The notes below the pieces were generated by a model. That model made no database searches. It was given only the letters and a program-made list of their open reading frames with translations, and had not been told where the DNA came from. Shown piece after piece: positions 8,546 to 16,812 of a stretch of DNA of 64,000 bases. How positions within the stretch are numbered: position 1 is the first letter of the stretch; each line of letters begins with the position of its first letter. Source of the DNA: Limnohabitans sp. DM1. Its GTDB lineage: Bacteria; Pseudomonadota; Gammaproteobacteria; Burkholderiales; Burkholderiaceae_C. The stretch covers positions 124,001 to 188,000 of the forward strand of contig NZ_CXOO01000026.1 in assembly GCF_001269385.1 (NCBI RefSeq), read 5' to 3'. A program made the translations under genes and the position numbers.

Positions 8546-9508
8546 TCAAGCCCTGCCCACCAAACGCAGCACCCCCTGCCACTGCTGCGCCCAAAAGCCC
8601 CGTCCGTAGTCGCGGCCCTTCTCCACCTGGTCGCGCACGCCCGTGGGGTCGTAGCGCAGCTGGAAGTCGGCGGTACCAAAGAGCATGTCCCACCAGGGCA
8701 GCAGCACGCCGAAGTTGCAGCCTCCCAGAACGGTTCGCCCCTGCACGTCAGACTCATGACCGATGCCGATGCTGTGGTGTCTGCGGTGAAAGCGCGGGCT
8801 AACCCACAGGCGCTCGCCGATGCGGCCAAACCAGATGCGCACATTGGCGTGCTGGAAGTTTTCGCTCAGTTGGCCAATGGCCACCAGGGCCACAAACTGC
8901 CCCGGCCCCACCCCGATGAGCACGGCCACGGCCGACAAAATCAGACTGGTCGCGATGTCGTCCAGCAGGTGGTTGCGGTTGTCGCTCCACATGGTCATCT
9001 GCCGCTGCGCGTGGTGCATTGAGTGCAGCGCCCACCAGGTGTTCGACTGGTGTTGTGCCCGGTGAATCCAGTAATGCACAAAATCAAACACCACCAGATA
9101 CACCAAAAAGCTGAACACGGCGCCGTCGCTCACGCCAGGCCACAACTGGTCCAGGTGCCAGGTGGGCAGACCCATGACGCGCAGCATGCCCAGGCCTTGC
9201 TCGAACAACGCTTCGAGGCTGAAAAACATCGCCAGTTTGAACAAACCCAGGCGGTGGATCAGGGTGTAGAGCATGTCTACCCGCACGGCGTGTTTGTCCT
9301 GCACGGACTCGGCGGGCCACAGGCGCTGCATGGGGCCCAACACGGTGACCATGACCAGGATTTGCAGCACGCCGACCACCACCCAGCCACTGCCTTCGTA
9401 GGCTTTTTCCAGCAAGTTGTCTTGCCCTAGGGCCAGCGTCAGGGGTTGCAACACATCTTCAAAAAACAGTTGTTGCAAATCAGAAAAAATGTCAATCAGC
9501 GCGTCCAT
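8546..9508 (-). CDS. Sterol desaturase/fatty acid hydroxylase family membrane protein
   Basis: 320 residues with several hydrophobic helices and the di-iron His motifs of the family: HYWIH (HxxxH), LHSMHH (HxxHH) and HRRHH (HxxHH). The family hydroxylates or desaturates lipid substrates in the membrane using O2; the actual lipid is unknown. It ends 46 bases before the VapBC operator and begins three bases after the stop of the deacetylase gene, so it is probably co-transcribed with the deacetylase and beta-propeller genes. Confidence 0.88.
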   Translation of the reverse strand: MDALIDIFSDLQQLFFEDVLQPLTLALGQDNLLEKAYEGSGWVVVGVLQILVMVTVLGPMQRLWPAESVQDKHAVRVDMLYTLIHRLGLFKLAMFFSLEALFEQGLGMLRVMGLPTWHLDQLWPGVSDGAVFSFLVYLVVFDFVHYWIHRAQHQSNTWWALHSMHHAQRQMTMWSDNRNHLLDDIATSLILSAVAVLIGVGPGQFVALVAIGQLSENFQHANVRIWFGRIGERLWVSPRFHRRHHSIGIGHESDVQGRTVLGGCNFGVLLPWWDMLFGTADFQLRYDPTGVRDQVEKGRDYGRGFWAQQWQGVLRLVGRA

Positions 9509-9511
9509 GCC

Positions 9512-10339
9512 TCACCTTTGCGCGTCGGTCTGCCCCGAGAGTTTCAGGGGCTGTTGAAGAATCCAGTCACGGTACTGTGGGTGTTCTCGCAGGGTGGCAA
9601 AGCACAGACCGCGCGCCTTCAGGCCCACGATCAGTGGCTCCAGCACGGCAGGTGCCCAAGGGTCTTGGCGCGACCAAATGCCCAGGTGGGCCATCAAGAC
9701 GTCGCCTGCCCGGATGTTGTTGAGGGCTTTTTTCAGCAATTGCGCATTCGGATAGACGTCGCTGGGCAATTCGTCCCCCAAAAAGCCCGCATCAGCCCAG
9801 CCCACATGCACAAAACCGCACTGTTTGGCAGCCGCCAGCAAGCGCGGCGAAGTTTTGCCGCCAGGTGCCCTGAACAGGGGCAAGGGCGCCTGCCCAGTCA
9901 GCACTTGCAAACGACTGGCCGCTTGACGCAGGTTGTCGCAGTATTCCTTGGCCGACCACACCAGGTTCTGGCCAGCCTGCGCGCCCGCCGAGGGGCGAAT
10001 GCGAAAGCTGTCAGCGCCCAGATCGGCCCGCCAATAAGCGTGGTCCCAGGTGTGCGAGGCAAAGGCATGGCCTTCGGCGGCGCGGGCTCGCCACCAGGGC
10101 GCCCAGTGCTGGCCCAAGCTGCCGTCCCCTTCATGGGTTTTTTCGTGGGCGGCAAAAAACGTGACCTGCACTTGCTGGCGCTGCAGCACTTGGGCAATCA
10201 GGGGTGCCACGGCCATGTGGCCGGTGTCAAAGGTGAGGTAAACAGGTTGGGTGCAGGCCGCCGCCCAGGCCAACGCGGGCGCGGCGCTGGCCAGGCCTGC
10301 GAGCAAGGCGCGAATGGCTTTGTCAGTTCCTGGGCGCAT
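9512..10339 (-). CDS. Polysaccharide deacetylase (NodB-homology) family protein
   Basis: About 275 residues with a signal peptide (AIRALLAGLASAAPALAWAA). NodB motif 1 reads TFDTGH instead of TFDDG, keeping the first Asp but replacing the second, a usual metal ligand, by Thr. Motif 2 is present as SHTWDH, motif 3 as FRAPGGKT, and a later L-M-A-H-L segment fits motif 5. The protein probably acts on a periplasmic or envelope glycan, with altered metal binding possible. ATG 10339 is preferred because it starts the signal peptide; it overlaps the 3' end of the beta-propeller gene by 17 bases, suggesting translational coupling. Confidence 0.8.
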   Translation of the reverse strand: MRPGTDKAIRALLAGLASAAPALAWAAACTQPVYLTFDTGHMAVAPLIAQVLQRQQVQVTFFAAHEKTHEGDGSLGQHWAPWWRARAAEGHAFASHTWDHAYWRADLGADSFRIRPSAGAQAGQNLVWSAKEYCDNLRQAASRLQVLTGQAPLPLFRAPGGKTSPRLLAAAKQCGFVHVGWADAGFLGDELPSDVYPNAQLLKKALNNIRAGDVLMAHLGIWSRQDPWAPAVLEPLIVGLKARGLCFATLREHPQYRDWILQQPLKLSGQTDAQR

Positions 10340-11312
10340 GGTCCAGCGTCCACACCCCGTGGGGCGATTTACCCACGGGCACTTGGCGCACCACTTTGCG
10401 GGCAGCGATGTCAACCACCGTCAATTTTTTGGCCCAACGCGACGCCACCAAAATGAATCGACCATCGGCCGAGACCTCCATGCAGTCCGGACCTGAAGGC
10501 GCCGGCAATTCGGCCACCACCTGCAAAGTGGCGTAGTCGATCTGGCTGATGGTGTTGGCCACGCGATTGCTCACAAACACATGGCGTTTGTCGCCCAGCG
10601 CCCGAAAGGCGTGCGCGCCTTTGCCGGTGGGCAGCATCTTGATCAAGCGAGGCTGGGTGCCTGTGATGTCATACACCTCCACCCCGGTGCCGCCGGTGAT
10701 GCCCACGAGCAGGGTTTTGTCGTCCGGGGTGCCAAACACGTCGGCGGGCATGGTGCCCGTGGCGATGCGGGACTTGAGCGTTTGCGTGGCCAGATCAATC
10801 GAGATCAGCTCATTGTCGTCTTGAATGGAAGCCCAGACGGTGGTGCTTTTGCTGTCGATCCACAAGTGACTGGGGGTTTTGCCGGTCTTGAGACGCTTGG
10901 CCAGGGTGAGTTTGTGGCCGTCCCAGCGGTAGATGTCGACATGGTTCAGGCGGTTGGCCGCCGTTACAAACCACTTCATGTCGGGCGAAAAGCGCAGGTG
11001 ATAGGGGTCCAAAATGCCCGTCATCACACGCTGGATTTGTGCCGTGCGCGGGTCAATGAAGGTCAGCGAGTCGCCCAAGGCGTTGGCCACAATCACCGAC
11101 TTTTCATCGGGCGTGAGGTACAGGTGGTGCGGCTCTTTGCCGGTGGGAATGCGCTTTTTCTCCGTCCAGGTCTGGGGATCGATCACGCTGACGTTACCGT
11201 CCAGCGAATTGAGTACAAAAACCGGAGCCGGACTGGCCGACGCCATGGCGTGAAACTGGAAAAACAGGGCGAAAAAACCCAAAAATCGGATCGTACGGGA
11301 CAAAGAAATCAC
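10323..11312 (-). CDS. YncE-like exported beta-propeller protein
   Basis: About 330 residues. A hydrophobic leader (IRFLGFFALFFQFHAMASA) precedes seven or so blades with the repeating pattern VIDPQT..TGKEPHHLYLTPDEK, typical of the YVTN/40-residue beta-propeller family found in YncE. Such proteins sit in the periplasm and bind unknown ligands or DNA. I chose the GTG at 11312 because it places a complete leader at the N-terminus; an ATG at 11246 would remove it. Its 3' end overlaps the deacetylase start. It diverges from the hydrolase gene at 11368. Confidence 0.75.
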   Translation of the reverse strand: MISLSRTIRFLGFFALFFQFHAMASASPAPVFVLNSLDGNVSVIDPQTWTEKKRIPTGKEPHHLYLTPDEKSVIVANALGDSLTFIDPRTAQIQRVMTGILDPYHLRFSPDMKWFVTAANRLNHVDIYRWDGHKLTLAKRLKTGKTPSHLWIDSKSTTVWASIQDDNELISIDLATQTLKSRIATGTMPADVFGTPDDKTLLVGITGGTGVEVYDITGTQPRLIKMLPTGKGAHAFRALGDKRHVFVSNRVANTISQIDYATLQVVAELPAPSGPDCMEVSADGRFILVASRWAKKLTVVDIAARKVVRQVPVGKSPHGVWTLDHAPRN

Positions 11313-11367
11313 AAAAACGCTTTCAAAATCACATTCAAGTGTAATCGGGCCGACTTGAGGAAAGCAG

Positions 11368-12180
11368 ATGCAGATCAAAAGCACCACAAAAATGACCGTT
11401 TTGGGCCTTGACCTAGAAGTGCAAAGCCTGTCCGCCCCCACCCCCACCGATGCGCCCACCCTGGTTTTTTTGCACGAAGGGCTGGGCAGCGTCGCCTTGT
11501 GGCGCGACTGGCCGCAACAACTGTGCGCGCGTCTGGGCTGTGCCGGGCTGGTGTATTCCCGCCAAGGCTATGGCCAGTCGCAGGCCACGCCCGATGTGCG
11601 TGGCGCATCGCGGCAGGTCCATGGCCAGCGCCACGGACGACTGCTGCCCGACTACATGCACCACGAAGCACTGGTGGTGCTGCCCGCGCTGCTGCAGGCG
11701 CTGGGCATCCAACGGCCCGTGCTCTTGGGCCATTCGGACGGCGGCACCATCGCACTGATCCACGCCAGCCGCCACCCGGTGGCAGGCTGCATCGTCATGG
11801 CGCCGCATGTCATGGTCGAAGACATCTCGGTACAGGCCATCACCGCCGCGCGTGAGGACTTTGAACACGGCCGCCTGCGCCAGCGCCTTATGCCCTTCCA
11901 TGCCGATGTGGACTGCGCCTTCTGGCAGTGGAACGATGTCTGGCTCAGCGATGCCTTCCGCACGTTTGACATCCGCACTGAACTGCCGGGCATCACCGCG
12001 CCCTTGCTGGCGATTCAAGGCGAAGCCGACCCCTACGGCACCATGGCCCAGATCGACGACATCGCACGGGCCGTGCCGCATGCGCAGCTGCTCAAGCTGC
12101 CCGACTGCGGCCACTCGCCCCACCGCGACCAAGCCGAAGCCGTCGCGCAAGCCGTGCAAGCGTTTGTGGGGGATCTGTAG
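11368..12180 (+). CDS. Alpha/beta-fold hydrolase
   Basis: 270 residues. The nucleophile elbow is GHSDGG near residue 120; an oxyanion-type segment FLHEGLGS lies near residue 35, an acidic residue in QGEADPYGT near residue 230, and the catalytic His in PDCGHSPHRD near residue 250. These form the usual Ser-Asp-His triad. GAGG lies eight bases before ATG 11368, supporting this start. The substrate is unknown; similar enzymes in Burkholderiales occur with aromatic or ester metabolism. The stop codon TAG is part of a dispersed repeat that begins exactly here. Confidence 0.85.
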   Translation: MQIKSTTKMTVLGLDLEVQSLSAPTPTDAPTLVFLHEGLGSVALWRDWPQQLCARLGCAGLVYSRQGYGQSQATPDVRGASRQVHGQRHGRLLPDYMHHEALVVLPALLQALGIQRPVLLGHSDGGTIALIHASRHPVAGCIVMAPHVMVEDISVQAITAAREDFEHGRLRQRLMPFHADVDCAFWQWNDVWLSDAFRTFDIRTELPGITAPLLAIQGEADPYGTMAQIDDIARAVPHAQLLKLPDCGHSPHRDQAEAVAQAVQAFVGDL

Positions 12181-12324
12181 GTCGGCGGCTGTGGACCCGG
12201 CATTCGTCCTTTTTCCCGTCATTGCGAGCAAAGCGTGGCAATCCAGTGCTTGGACAATCACCGCATCTGGATCACCGCGAACCGCCACATCACTTCGCTC
12301 CTCGCGGCTGCAGCTGCGACCTAC
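12177..12324. repeat. Composite palindromic repeat, family B copy 3
   Basis: A 148-bp block bounded by GTAGGTCG and CGACCTAC. Inside are two inverted arms: CGTCATTGCGAGCAAAGCG...CAATCCAG (12217-12246) and CTGGATCACCGCG...CACTTCGCTCCTCGCGG (12267-12307), the layout of the widespread 'CGTCATTGCGAG...' intergenic element of proteobacteria. The hydrolase stop codon lies in its first bases. Confidence 0.7.
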
Positions 12325-12352
12325 GGGGCCTTGTCGGACCGGAAGGTAAAGC

Positions 12353-13096
12353 TCAGGCCTTGAGCAAGGCCAGGTCTTCCTCTGTCAACCAGCGCCACTG
12401 ACCGGGCGCCAGATCGTTCAGCACCAGACCGCCGATTTGCGAACGGTGCAGGCCCTCAACCCGGTTGCCCACTGCTGCCAGCATGCGTTTGACCTGGTGG
12501 TATTTGCCCTCGGTCAGGGTCAGCTTCAGGTGCAGCTCGCCCACAGCCTCGCAGGCAGCGGCTTTGACCGGCTTGGGGTCATCGTCCAGGACCACGCCCG
12601 ACAAAAGCTTGTTCACCATCTCGGGCGTGATCGGGTGCTTGGTGGTGACCTCATAGACCTTGGGCACATGGTGCTTGGGCGAGCTCATTTTGTGGATGAA
12701 CTTGCCGTCATCGGTCAGCAGCAGCAAACCCGTGGTGTCCTGGTCCAGCCTGCCCACAGCTTGCACACCCTGGACAGCGGCCTTTTGCGGGCGCTGGCGC
12801 AAGGGGGGTGGCAGCAAGGTGTAGATGCTTGGCCAGGTTGAGGGTTTTTGCGAACACTCGGTGCCCGCCGGTTTGTTCAGCAGCACATAGGCTTGCTCTT
12901 TGAAGGGCCAGTCGGTGCCTTGCACATTGAACTGGAGATCTTCAGGTTCAAAAAATTCGCCCGCATCGGTTACGGTTTCGCCGTTGACTTGCACATAGCC
13001 TTGCTGCACGAGACCTGCACACACCCGGCGGGTGCCAAAGCCCTGGCTGAACAAGATGTCTTCGAGGCGCATGGGTTTGAGGGATTTGGCTTTCAT
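12353..13096 (-). CDS. rsuA: RsuA-family 16S rRNA pseudouridine synthase
   Basis: About 247 residues. An N-terminal S4 RNA-binding domain (MRLEDILFSQGFGTRRVC, residues about 9-60) precedes the RsuA/RluB/E/F catalytic domain with GRLDQDTTGLLLLTDDG, whose first Asp is the catalytic residue. The family isomerises a single uridine in rRNA; RsuA acts on U516 of 16S rRNA, but RluE-like specificity cannot be fully excluded. ATG 13096 places the S4 domain at the N-terminus; an in-frame upstream start would add 34 non-conserved residues. It diverges from the small gene at 13158. Confidence 0.85.
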   Translation of the reverse strand: MKAKSLKPMRLEDILFSQGFGTRRVCAGLVQQGYVQVNGETVTDAGEFFEPEDLQFNVQGTDWPFKEQAYVLLNKPAGTECSQKPSTWPSIYTLLPPPLRQRPQKAAVQGVQAVGRLDQDTTGLLLLTDDGKFIHKMSSPKHHVPKVYEVTTKHPITPEMVNKLLSGVVLDDDPKPVKAAACEAVGELHLKLTLTEGKYHQVKRMLAAVGNRVEGLHRSQIGGLVLNDLAPGQWRWLTEEDLALLKA

Positions 13097-13157
13097 GGGG
13101 CATGATTGTCGCCGCGAATTCGCCCCAAACACCCCACCTTGCCGGAGACCCTTGCCC

Positions 13158-13436
13158 ATGAACGCCGCCCTGGACACCCTGACCCGCATGACCGACACGC
13201 TGGCAGCCTGCCAACAAGGCGCTTTGCCTCAAATCGACATGATCCGCCAGTGGCGCAGCGACGCGACCAGCCTGCCTTTGCCGGACAAGTTTGGGGATGT
13301 GCTGGCCAACTTGCTCGACCGCATCGAAGCCAGCGCCCTGTTCAGCGAAGAAAGCTGCTCGTTCAGCCAAAAAGACTTGTTCGACAGCCTGCACCTATGG
13401 GCCAACAAGGCGCGGAGTCGGCTGGCCAATTCGTAG
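13158..13436 (+). CDS. Hypothetical protein, 92 residues
   Basis: A small, soluble, mostly helical protein beginning MNAALDTLTRMTDTLAACQ. It contains no recognisable motif; two Cys are present but not paired in a known pattern. ATG 13158 follows GGAGACC and is preferred to an ATG overlapping rsuA. Its stop TAG lies in the first bases of a family B repeat. The high-GC third positions and divergent arrangement with rsuA suggest a real gene. Confidence 0.6.
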   Translation: MNAALDTLTRMTDTLAACQQGALPQIDMIRQWRSDATSLPLPDKFGDVLANLLDRIEASALFSEESCSFSQKDLFDSLHLWANKARSRLANS

Positions 13437-13503
13437 GTCGGCGGTCGAAGACCCCGACATGAAGCACCAACAATACATGTCGTGGCTGAAGTCGCCGACC
13501 TAC
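13433..13503. repeat. Palindromic repeat family B, copy 2
   Basis: A 71-bp inverted repeat: GTAGGTCGGCG at the left end and CGCCGACCTAC at the right end, with a second internal pair CGACATG/CATGTCG around a short loop. It is the cleanest family B copy. Its TAG ends the preceding open reading frame. Confidence 0.8.
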
Positions 13504-13569
13504 AAAACTCGGAGATGCCCATGGTCTTTGTCGCTTTTGAGCGGCAAGGTGAGGCGAATTTGGCCGGTT

Positions 13570-13646
13570 TTTGTCGGAGCTTGCCCTGCAAGCGATGGCT
13601 TGTGGACCACAAGCGTTCTATCGCCAGCAGGGCTGGCTCCCACAAG
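13570..13646. repeat. REP-like repeat family A, copy 1
   Basis: About 75 bp starting GTCGGAGCTTGCCCTGCAAG and ending GCCAGCAGGGCTGGCTCCCAC. It shares most positions with copies at 41523-41597 and 48396-48471. Ends are inverted (GGAGC...GCTCC) and an internal hairpin CTTGTGGACCACAAG is present. Confidence 0.8.
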
Positions 13647-13711
13647 GCACATCAGGGCATGCCAATTGCTGACGTCATGACCCCCCTCATCCATCAGGTG
13701 CCCCACCAACG

Positions 13712-13737
13712 ACAACGGGCCCCAAAGGGCCCGTTGT
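13712..13737. terminator. Strong hairpin after ettA
   Basis: An 11-bp perfect stem (ACAACGGGCCC / GGGCCCGTTGT) with a CAAA loop lies 20 bases after the ettA stop. There is no T-tract, so it may act as a transcript-end stabiliser rather than as a full rho-independent terminator. Confidence 0.6.
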
Positions 13738-13756
13738 GTTGTGCAATGCGGCTGAA

Positions 13757-15418
13757 TTACTTCAATGCCTTGAAGCGCACGCGCTTGGGTTTGGCGCCCT
13801 CTTCGCCCAGACGCTTTTTCTTGTCGGCTTCGTATTCCTGGTAGTTGCCGTCAAAGAACACCCACTGGCTGTCGCCTTCGGCGGCCAAAATGTGCGTCGC
13901 AATGCGGTCCAGGAACCAGCGGTCGTGGCTGATGACCATGACCGAGCCTGCGAATTCCAGCAGCGCGTCTTCCAGGGCACGCAAGGTTTCCACGTCCAGG
14001 TCGTTGGAGGGTTCGTCCAGCAGCAACACGTTGCCGCCTTCGATCAGGGTCTTGGCCAAGTGCAAACGGCCGCGCTCACCACCCGACAACATGCCGACCT
14101 TCTTTTGCTGGTCGCCACCGTTGAAGTTGAAACGGCCGCAATACGCACGGCTGGCCATCTGGAACTTGCCCACGTTGATGATGTCCAGACCGCCCGAGAC
14201 GTCTTCCCACACGGTCTTGTTGTTGTCCAGGTCGTCGCGGTTCTGGTCCACAAAAGCCATTTTCACGGTCTGGCCGATCTTGACTTCACCGCTGTCAGGC
14301 TGCTCCCGGCCCGAGATCAGCTTGAACAGGGTCGACTTACCGGCGCCGTTGGGGCCGATGATGCCAACGATGGCGCCCGCTGGCACCTTGAAGCTCAGGT
14401 TGTCGATCAGCATGCGGTCGCCAAAGGACTTGCTGACGTTCGTGAACTCGAACACTTCGTTGCCCAGACGCTCGGCCACAGGAATGAAAATTTCCTGGGT
14501 TTCGTTGCGCTGCTGGTATTCGTAGTCGCTCAGTTCTTCAAAGCGGGCCAGACGGGCCTTGCTCTTGGCTTGACGGCCCTTGGGGTTGGCGCGGGCCCAC
14601 TCCAGTTCCTTTTTCATGGCCTTGGTGCGGGCGTCTTCGGTGCGCTGCTCCTGCTCCAGGCGGGCTTCTTTTTGTTCCAGCCAGGTGGAGTAGTTGCCCT
14701 TGTAGGGGATGCCGTGGCCACGGTCGAGTTCCAAAATCCACTCGGCGGCGTTGTCCAGGAAGTAGCGGTCGTGGGTGATGGCCACCACGGTGCCCGAGAA
14801 ACGCGACAGGAACTGCTCCAGCCAGTCCACCGATTCGGCGTCCAAGTGGTTGGTCGGTTCGTCGAGCAGCAGCATGTCGGGGCGCGACAGCAGCAAGCGG
14901 CACAGCGCCACACGGCGCTTTTCACCGCCCGACAGGTTGCCGATCACGGCGTCCCATGGGGGCAGGCGCAGCGCGTCGGCGGCGATTTCGAGTTGGTGGT
15001 CAGAGGCGTCGCCTGCGGTGGCAATGATCGCTTCGAGCTTGGCCTGCTCAGCGGCCAGCGCGTCAAAGTCGGCGTCTTCTTCGGCGTAGGCGGCATACAC
15101 CTCTTCGAGGCGGGCTTGCGCGGCCTTGATCTCGCCCATGCCGTTTTCGACCGACTGGCGCACGGTTTCGGTGGGGTCAAGCTGGGGCTCTTGCGGCAAA
15201 TACCCGATCTTCAGGCCCGACATGGGGATGGCTTCGCCTTCGATCTCTTTGTCGATGCCGGCCATGATCTTGAGCAAAGTGGACTTGCCCGAGCCGTTGG
15301 TGCCCAGCACGCCGATCTTGGCGCCGGGGAAAAAGGACAGCGAAATGTCTTTGAGGATCTGACGCTTGGGCGGCACGATCTTGCCGACCCGGTTCATGGA
15401 AAAAACGTATTGAGCCAT
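13757..15418 (-). CDS. ettA: Energy-dependent translational throttle protein EttA (ABC-F)
   Basis: 553 residues, matching EttA (555 in E. coli). ABC-F proteins bind the ribosomal E site; EttA gates translation by the ATP/ADP ratio. Two ABC domains are visible: Walker A GTNGSGKST with signature LSGGEKRR and Walker B LLLDEPTNHLDAES, then GPNGAGKST with signature LSGGERGR and LLLDEPSNDLD. A charged linker between them includes EQKEARLEQEQRTEDARTK. There are no membrane segments, as expected. ATG 15418 (MAQYVFSMNRV) matches the family start; upstream in-frame codons lack similarity to it. Confidence 0.96.
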   Translation of the reverse strand: MAQYVFSMNRVGKIVPPKRQILKDISLSFFPGAKIGVLGTNGSGKSTLLKIMAGIDKEIEGEAIPMSGLKIGYLPQEPQLDPTETVRQSVENGMGEIKAAQARLEEVYAAYAEEDADFDALAAEQAKLEAIIATAGDASDHQLEIAADALRLPPWDAVIGNLSGGEKRRVALCRLLLSRPDMLLLDEPTNHLDAESVDWLEQFLSRFSGTVVAITHDRYFLDNAAEWILELDRGHGIPYKGNYSTWLEQKEARLEQEQRTEDARTKAMKKELEWARANPKGRQAKSKARLARFEELSDYEYQQRNETQEIFIPVAERLGNEVFEFTNVSKSFGDRMLIDNLSFKVPAGAIVGIIGPNGAGKSTLFKLISGREQPDSGEVKIGQTVKMAFVDQNRDDLDNNKTVWEDVSGGLDIINVGKFQMASRAYCGRFNFNGGDQQKKVGMLSGGERGRLHLAKTLIEGGNVLLLDEPSNDLDVETLRALEDALLEFAGSVMVISHDRWFLDRIATHILAAEGDSQWVFFDGNYQEYEADKKKRLGEEGAKPKRVRFKALK

Positions 15419-15583
15419 TTGAAAACCCTGAATAAAAATTGGCAGAGACTGAACACCCCGTGGGTGCCAGCTCAAGACCTCAAGCCGGTAGATGGGGGCG
15501 TGTGGTGTCTGTGCAACCCGGCATTATCCCAGACAGACACGGTTGCAGGTATCGCCAAGGCTTGCGGGGCGCTGGCACAGGCC

Positions 15584-16735
15584 TCACAGGGCGCGTTCGG
15601 TGATGCGCCCGGCCCGGCTGGAAAACTGCACCTGGCTGTCCATGGCTTCCAGTTGCACCCGGGCGCTGCGCTGGCCATAGACCTCGGCCCGAAGCCAAGT
15701 GCACTCGGCGTCCAGCAATTCGTCCGAACCCAGACTGCACCACCAGACCCGGCCTTCGCCGTCCCAGCGGTAGCCGCGTGCCTTGAGTTTGTCCTTGGCC
15801 TCAAACGGGGCACCCATGGCGCGCAGCTTGTAGCGGGTCTGCCCGGCACCCGCCAAGAGGCGCGACAAACCGGTCAAACCATCTCCCAGGGGCGAGGCCA
15901 GCACCTGCAGCAAGGCGTGGCAATCGACCTGCGCCCGGTGCGCGTCGTAAAACCAGCCGCGCTCAGACGCCAAAAACTCCAGCTTGGCCGAGCCGCTGCC
16001 CTCTTTTTTCCAGTCAATGCCCATGAAGGAGCAATTCCAGGCCTTGCGGGCAAACACCGGCAGCCGGGCTTCGACAAAAGGCCGGTCAAACCCGGCGTTG
16101 TGCGCCACGATCAGATCGGCCTGCTCCACCAGCGCGGTCACTGCCGCATCGTCGATGCGCTGTCCCTGCACCATGGTGTCGTCAATGCCCGTGATGTCCT
16201 GAATGGCCGGTGGAATCGGCTTGCCCGGGTCTTCAAACGACTCGTAAATGGCCACAGGCCCCACCGGCAAACCCGTGGCCACATCCACCTGCACCGACAA
16301 CATGGCCAGCTCGATGATTTTTTCGTTTTTGCTGTCCAGCCCGGTGGTTTCGGTGTCCAGCACGATCACGCGCTGCGTGGCCTGCCCCTGCAAGCCGCCG
16401 TAGTCGGCGCACGGCACCAAACGGCGCAGCACCCGAAAGTCCGGGTGCTGGGCCAGGGCCTGGGCCATGGCTTCGGGGTAGGCACTGGCATGCGGGCTTT
16501 CTGGCGGGGAGGGCAAGTTGCTGGGGGCCTGCGCCGGGTTCTGGCTGGATGCTGTGGGTGTGTCAGCCAAGGCGTGTGCGTTAGCCAAGGCAGGAGAGAC
16601 GGGCACAACCATGGGCAAGGCTGCGGCCGGGGACACGGCCACCGGCTTGGCCAGCCGGGGACGCCCCGCCTTCTTGGGCTTGTCCACCCCGCCCGGCTCG
16701 AAGCCGAAAAAACTCATCTGATCGGTTTTGTTCAT
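15584..16735 (-). CDS. DEDDh 3'-5' exonuclease (DNA polymerase III epsilon-like)
   Basis: 383 residues. Residues 1-120 are a Pro/Ala-rich low-complexity region; the exonuclease domain follows with ExoI VLDTETTG, ExoII HNAGFDRPF and ExoIII HRAQVDCHAL, the DEDDh pattern of DnaQ-type enzymes. A C-terminal segment around APFEAKDKLKARGYRWDG followed by WWC is shared with related stand-alone exonucleases and is not in DnaQ. It could serve in repair or RNA/DNA end trimming. The disordered N-terminus may be partly non-essential, and the start is therefore less certain. Confidence 0.82.
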   Translation of the reverse strand: MNKTDQMSFFGFEPGGVDKPKKAGRPRLAKPVAVSPAAALPMVVPVSPALANAHALADTPTASSQNPAQAPSNLPSPPESPHASAYPEAMAQALAQHPDFRVLRRLVPCADYGGLQGQATQRVIVLDTETTGLDSKNEKIIELAMLSVQVDVATGLPVGPVAIYESFEDPGKPIPPAIQDITGIDDTMVQGQRIDDAAVTALVEQADLIVAHNAGFDRPFVEARLPVFARKAWNCSFMGIDWKKEGSGSAKLEFLASERGWFYDAHRAQVDCHALLQVLASPLGDGLTGLSRLLAGAGQTRYKLRAMGAPFEAKDKLKARGYRWDGEGRVWWCSLGSDELLDAECTWLRAEVYGQRSARVQLEAMDSQVQFSSRAGRITERAL

Positions 16736-16812
16736 AGGCCGAGATTAAACCGCGACTTCGGGCATATCGGCCCACGAAATTGATCCTGAGCTTGCGGGCA
16801 TGTGTAAGGCAC

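Noticed and set aside
13570-13646. CRISPR-like dispersed repeats (family A)
   Set aside because: The copies are kilobases apart and palindromic, not regularly spaced.
13736-16783. 1,015-codon plus-strand ORF
   Set aside because: It is antisense to ettA and the exonuclease, which both have full conserved motifs; the product has no recognisable domain.
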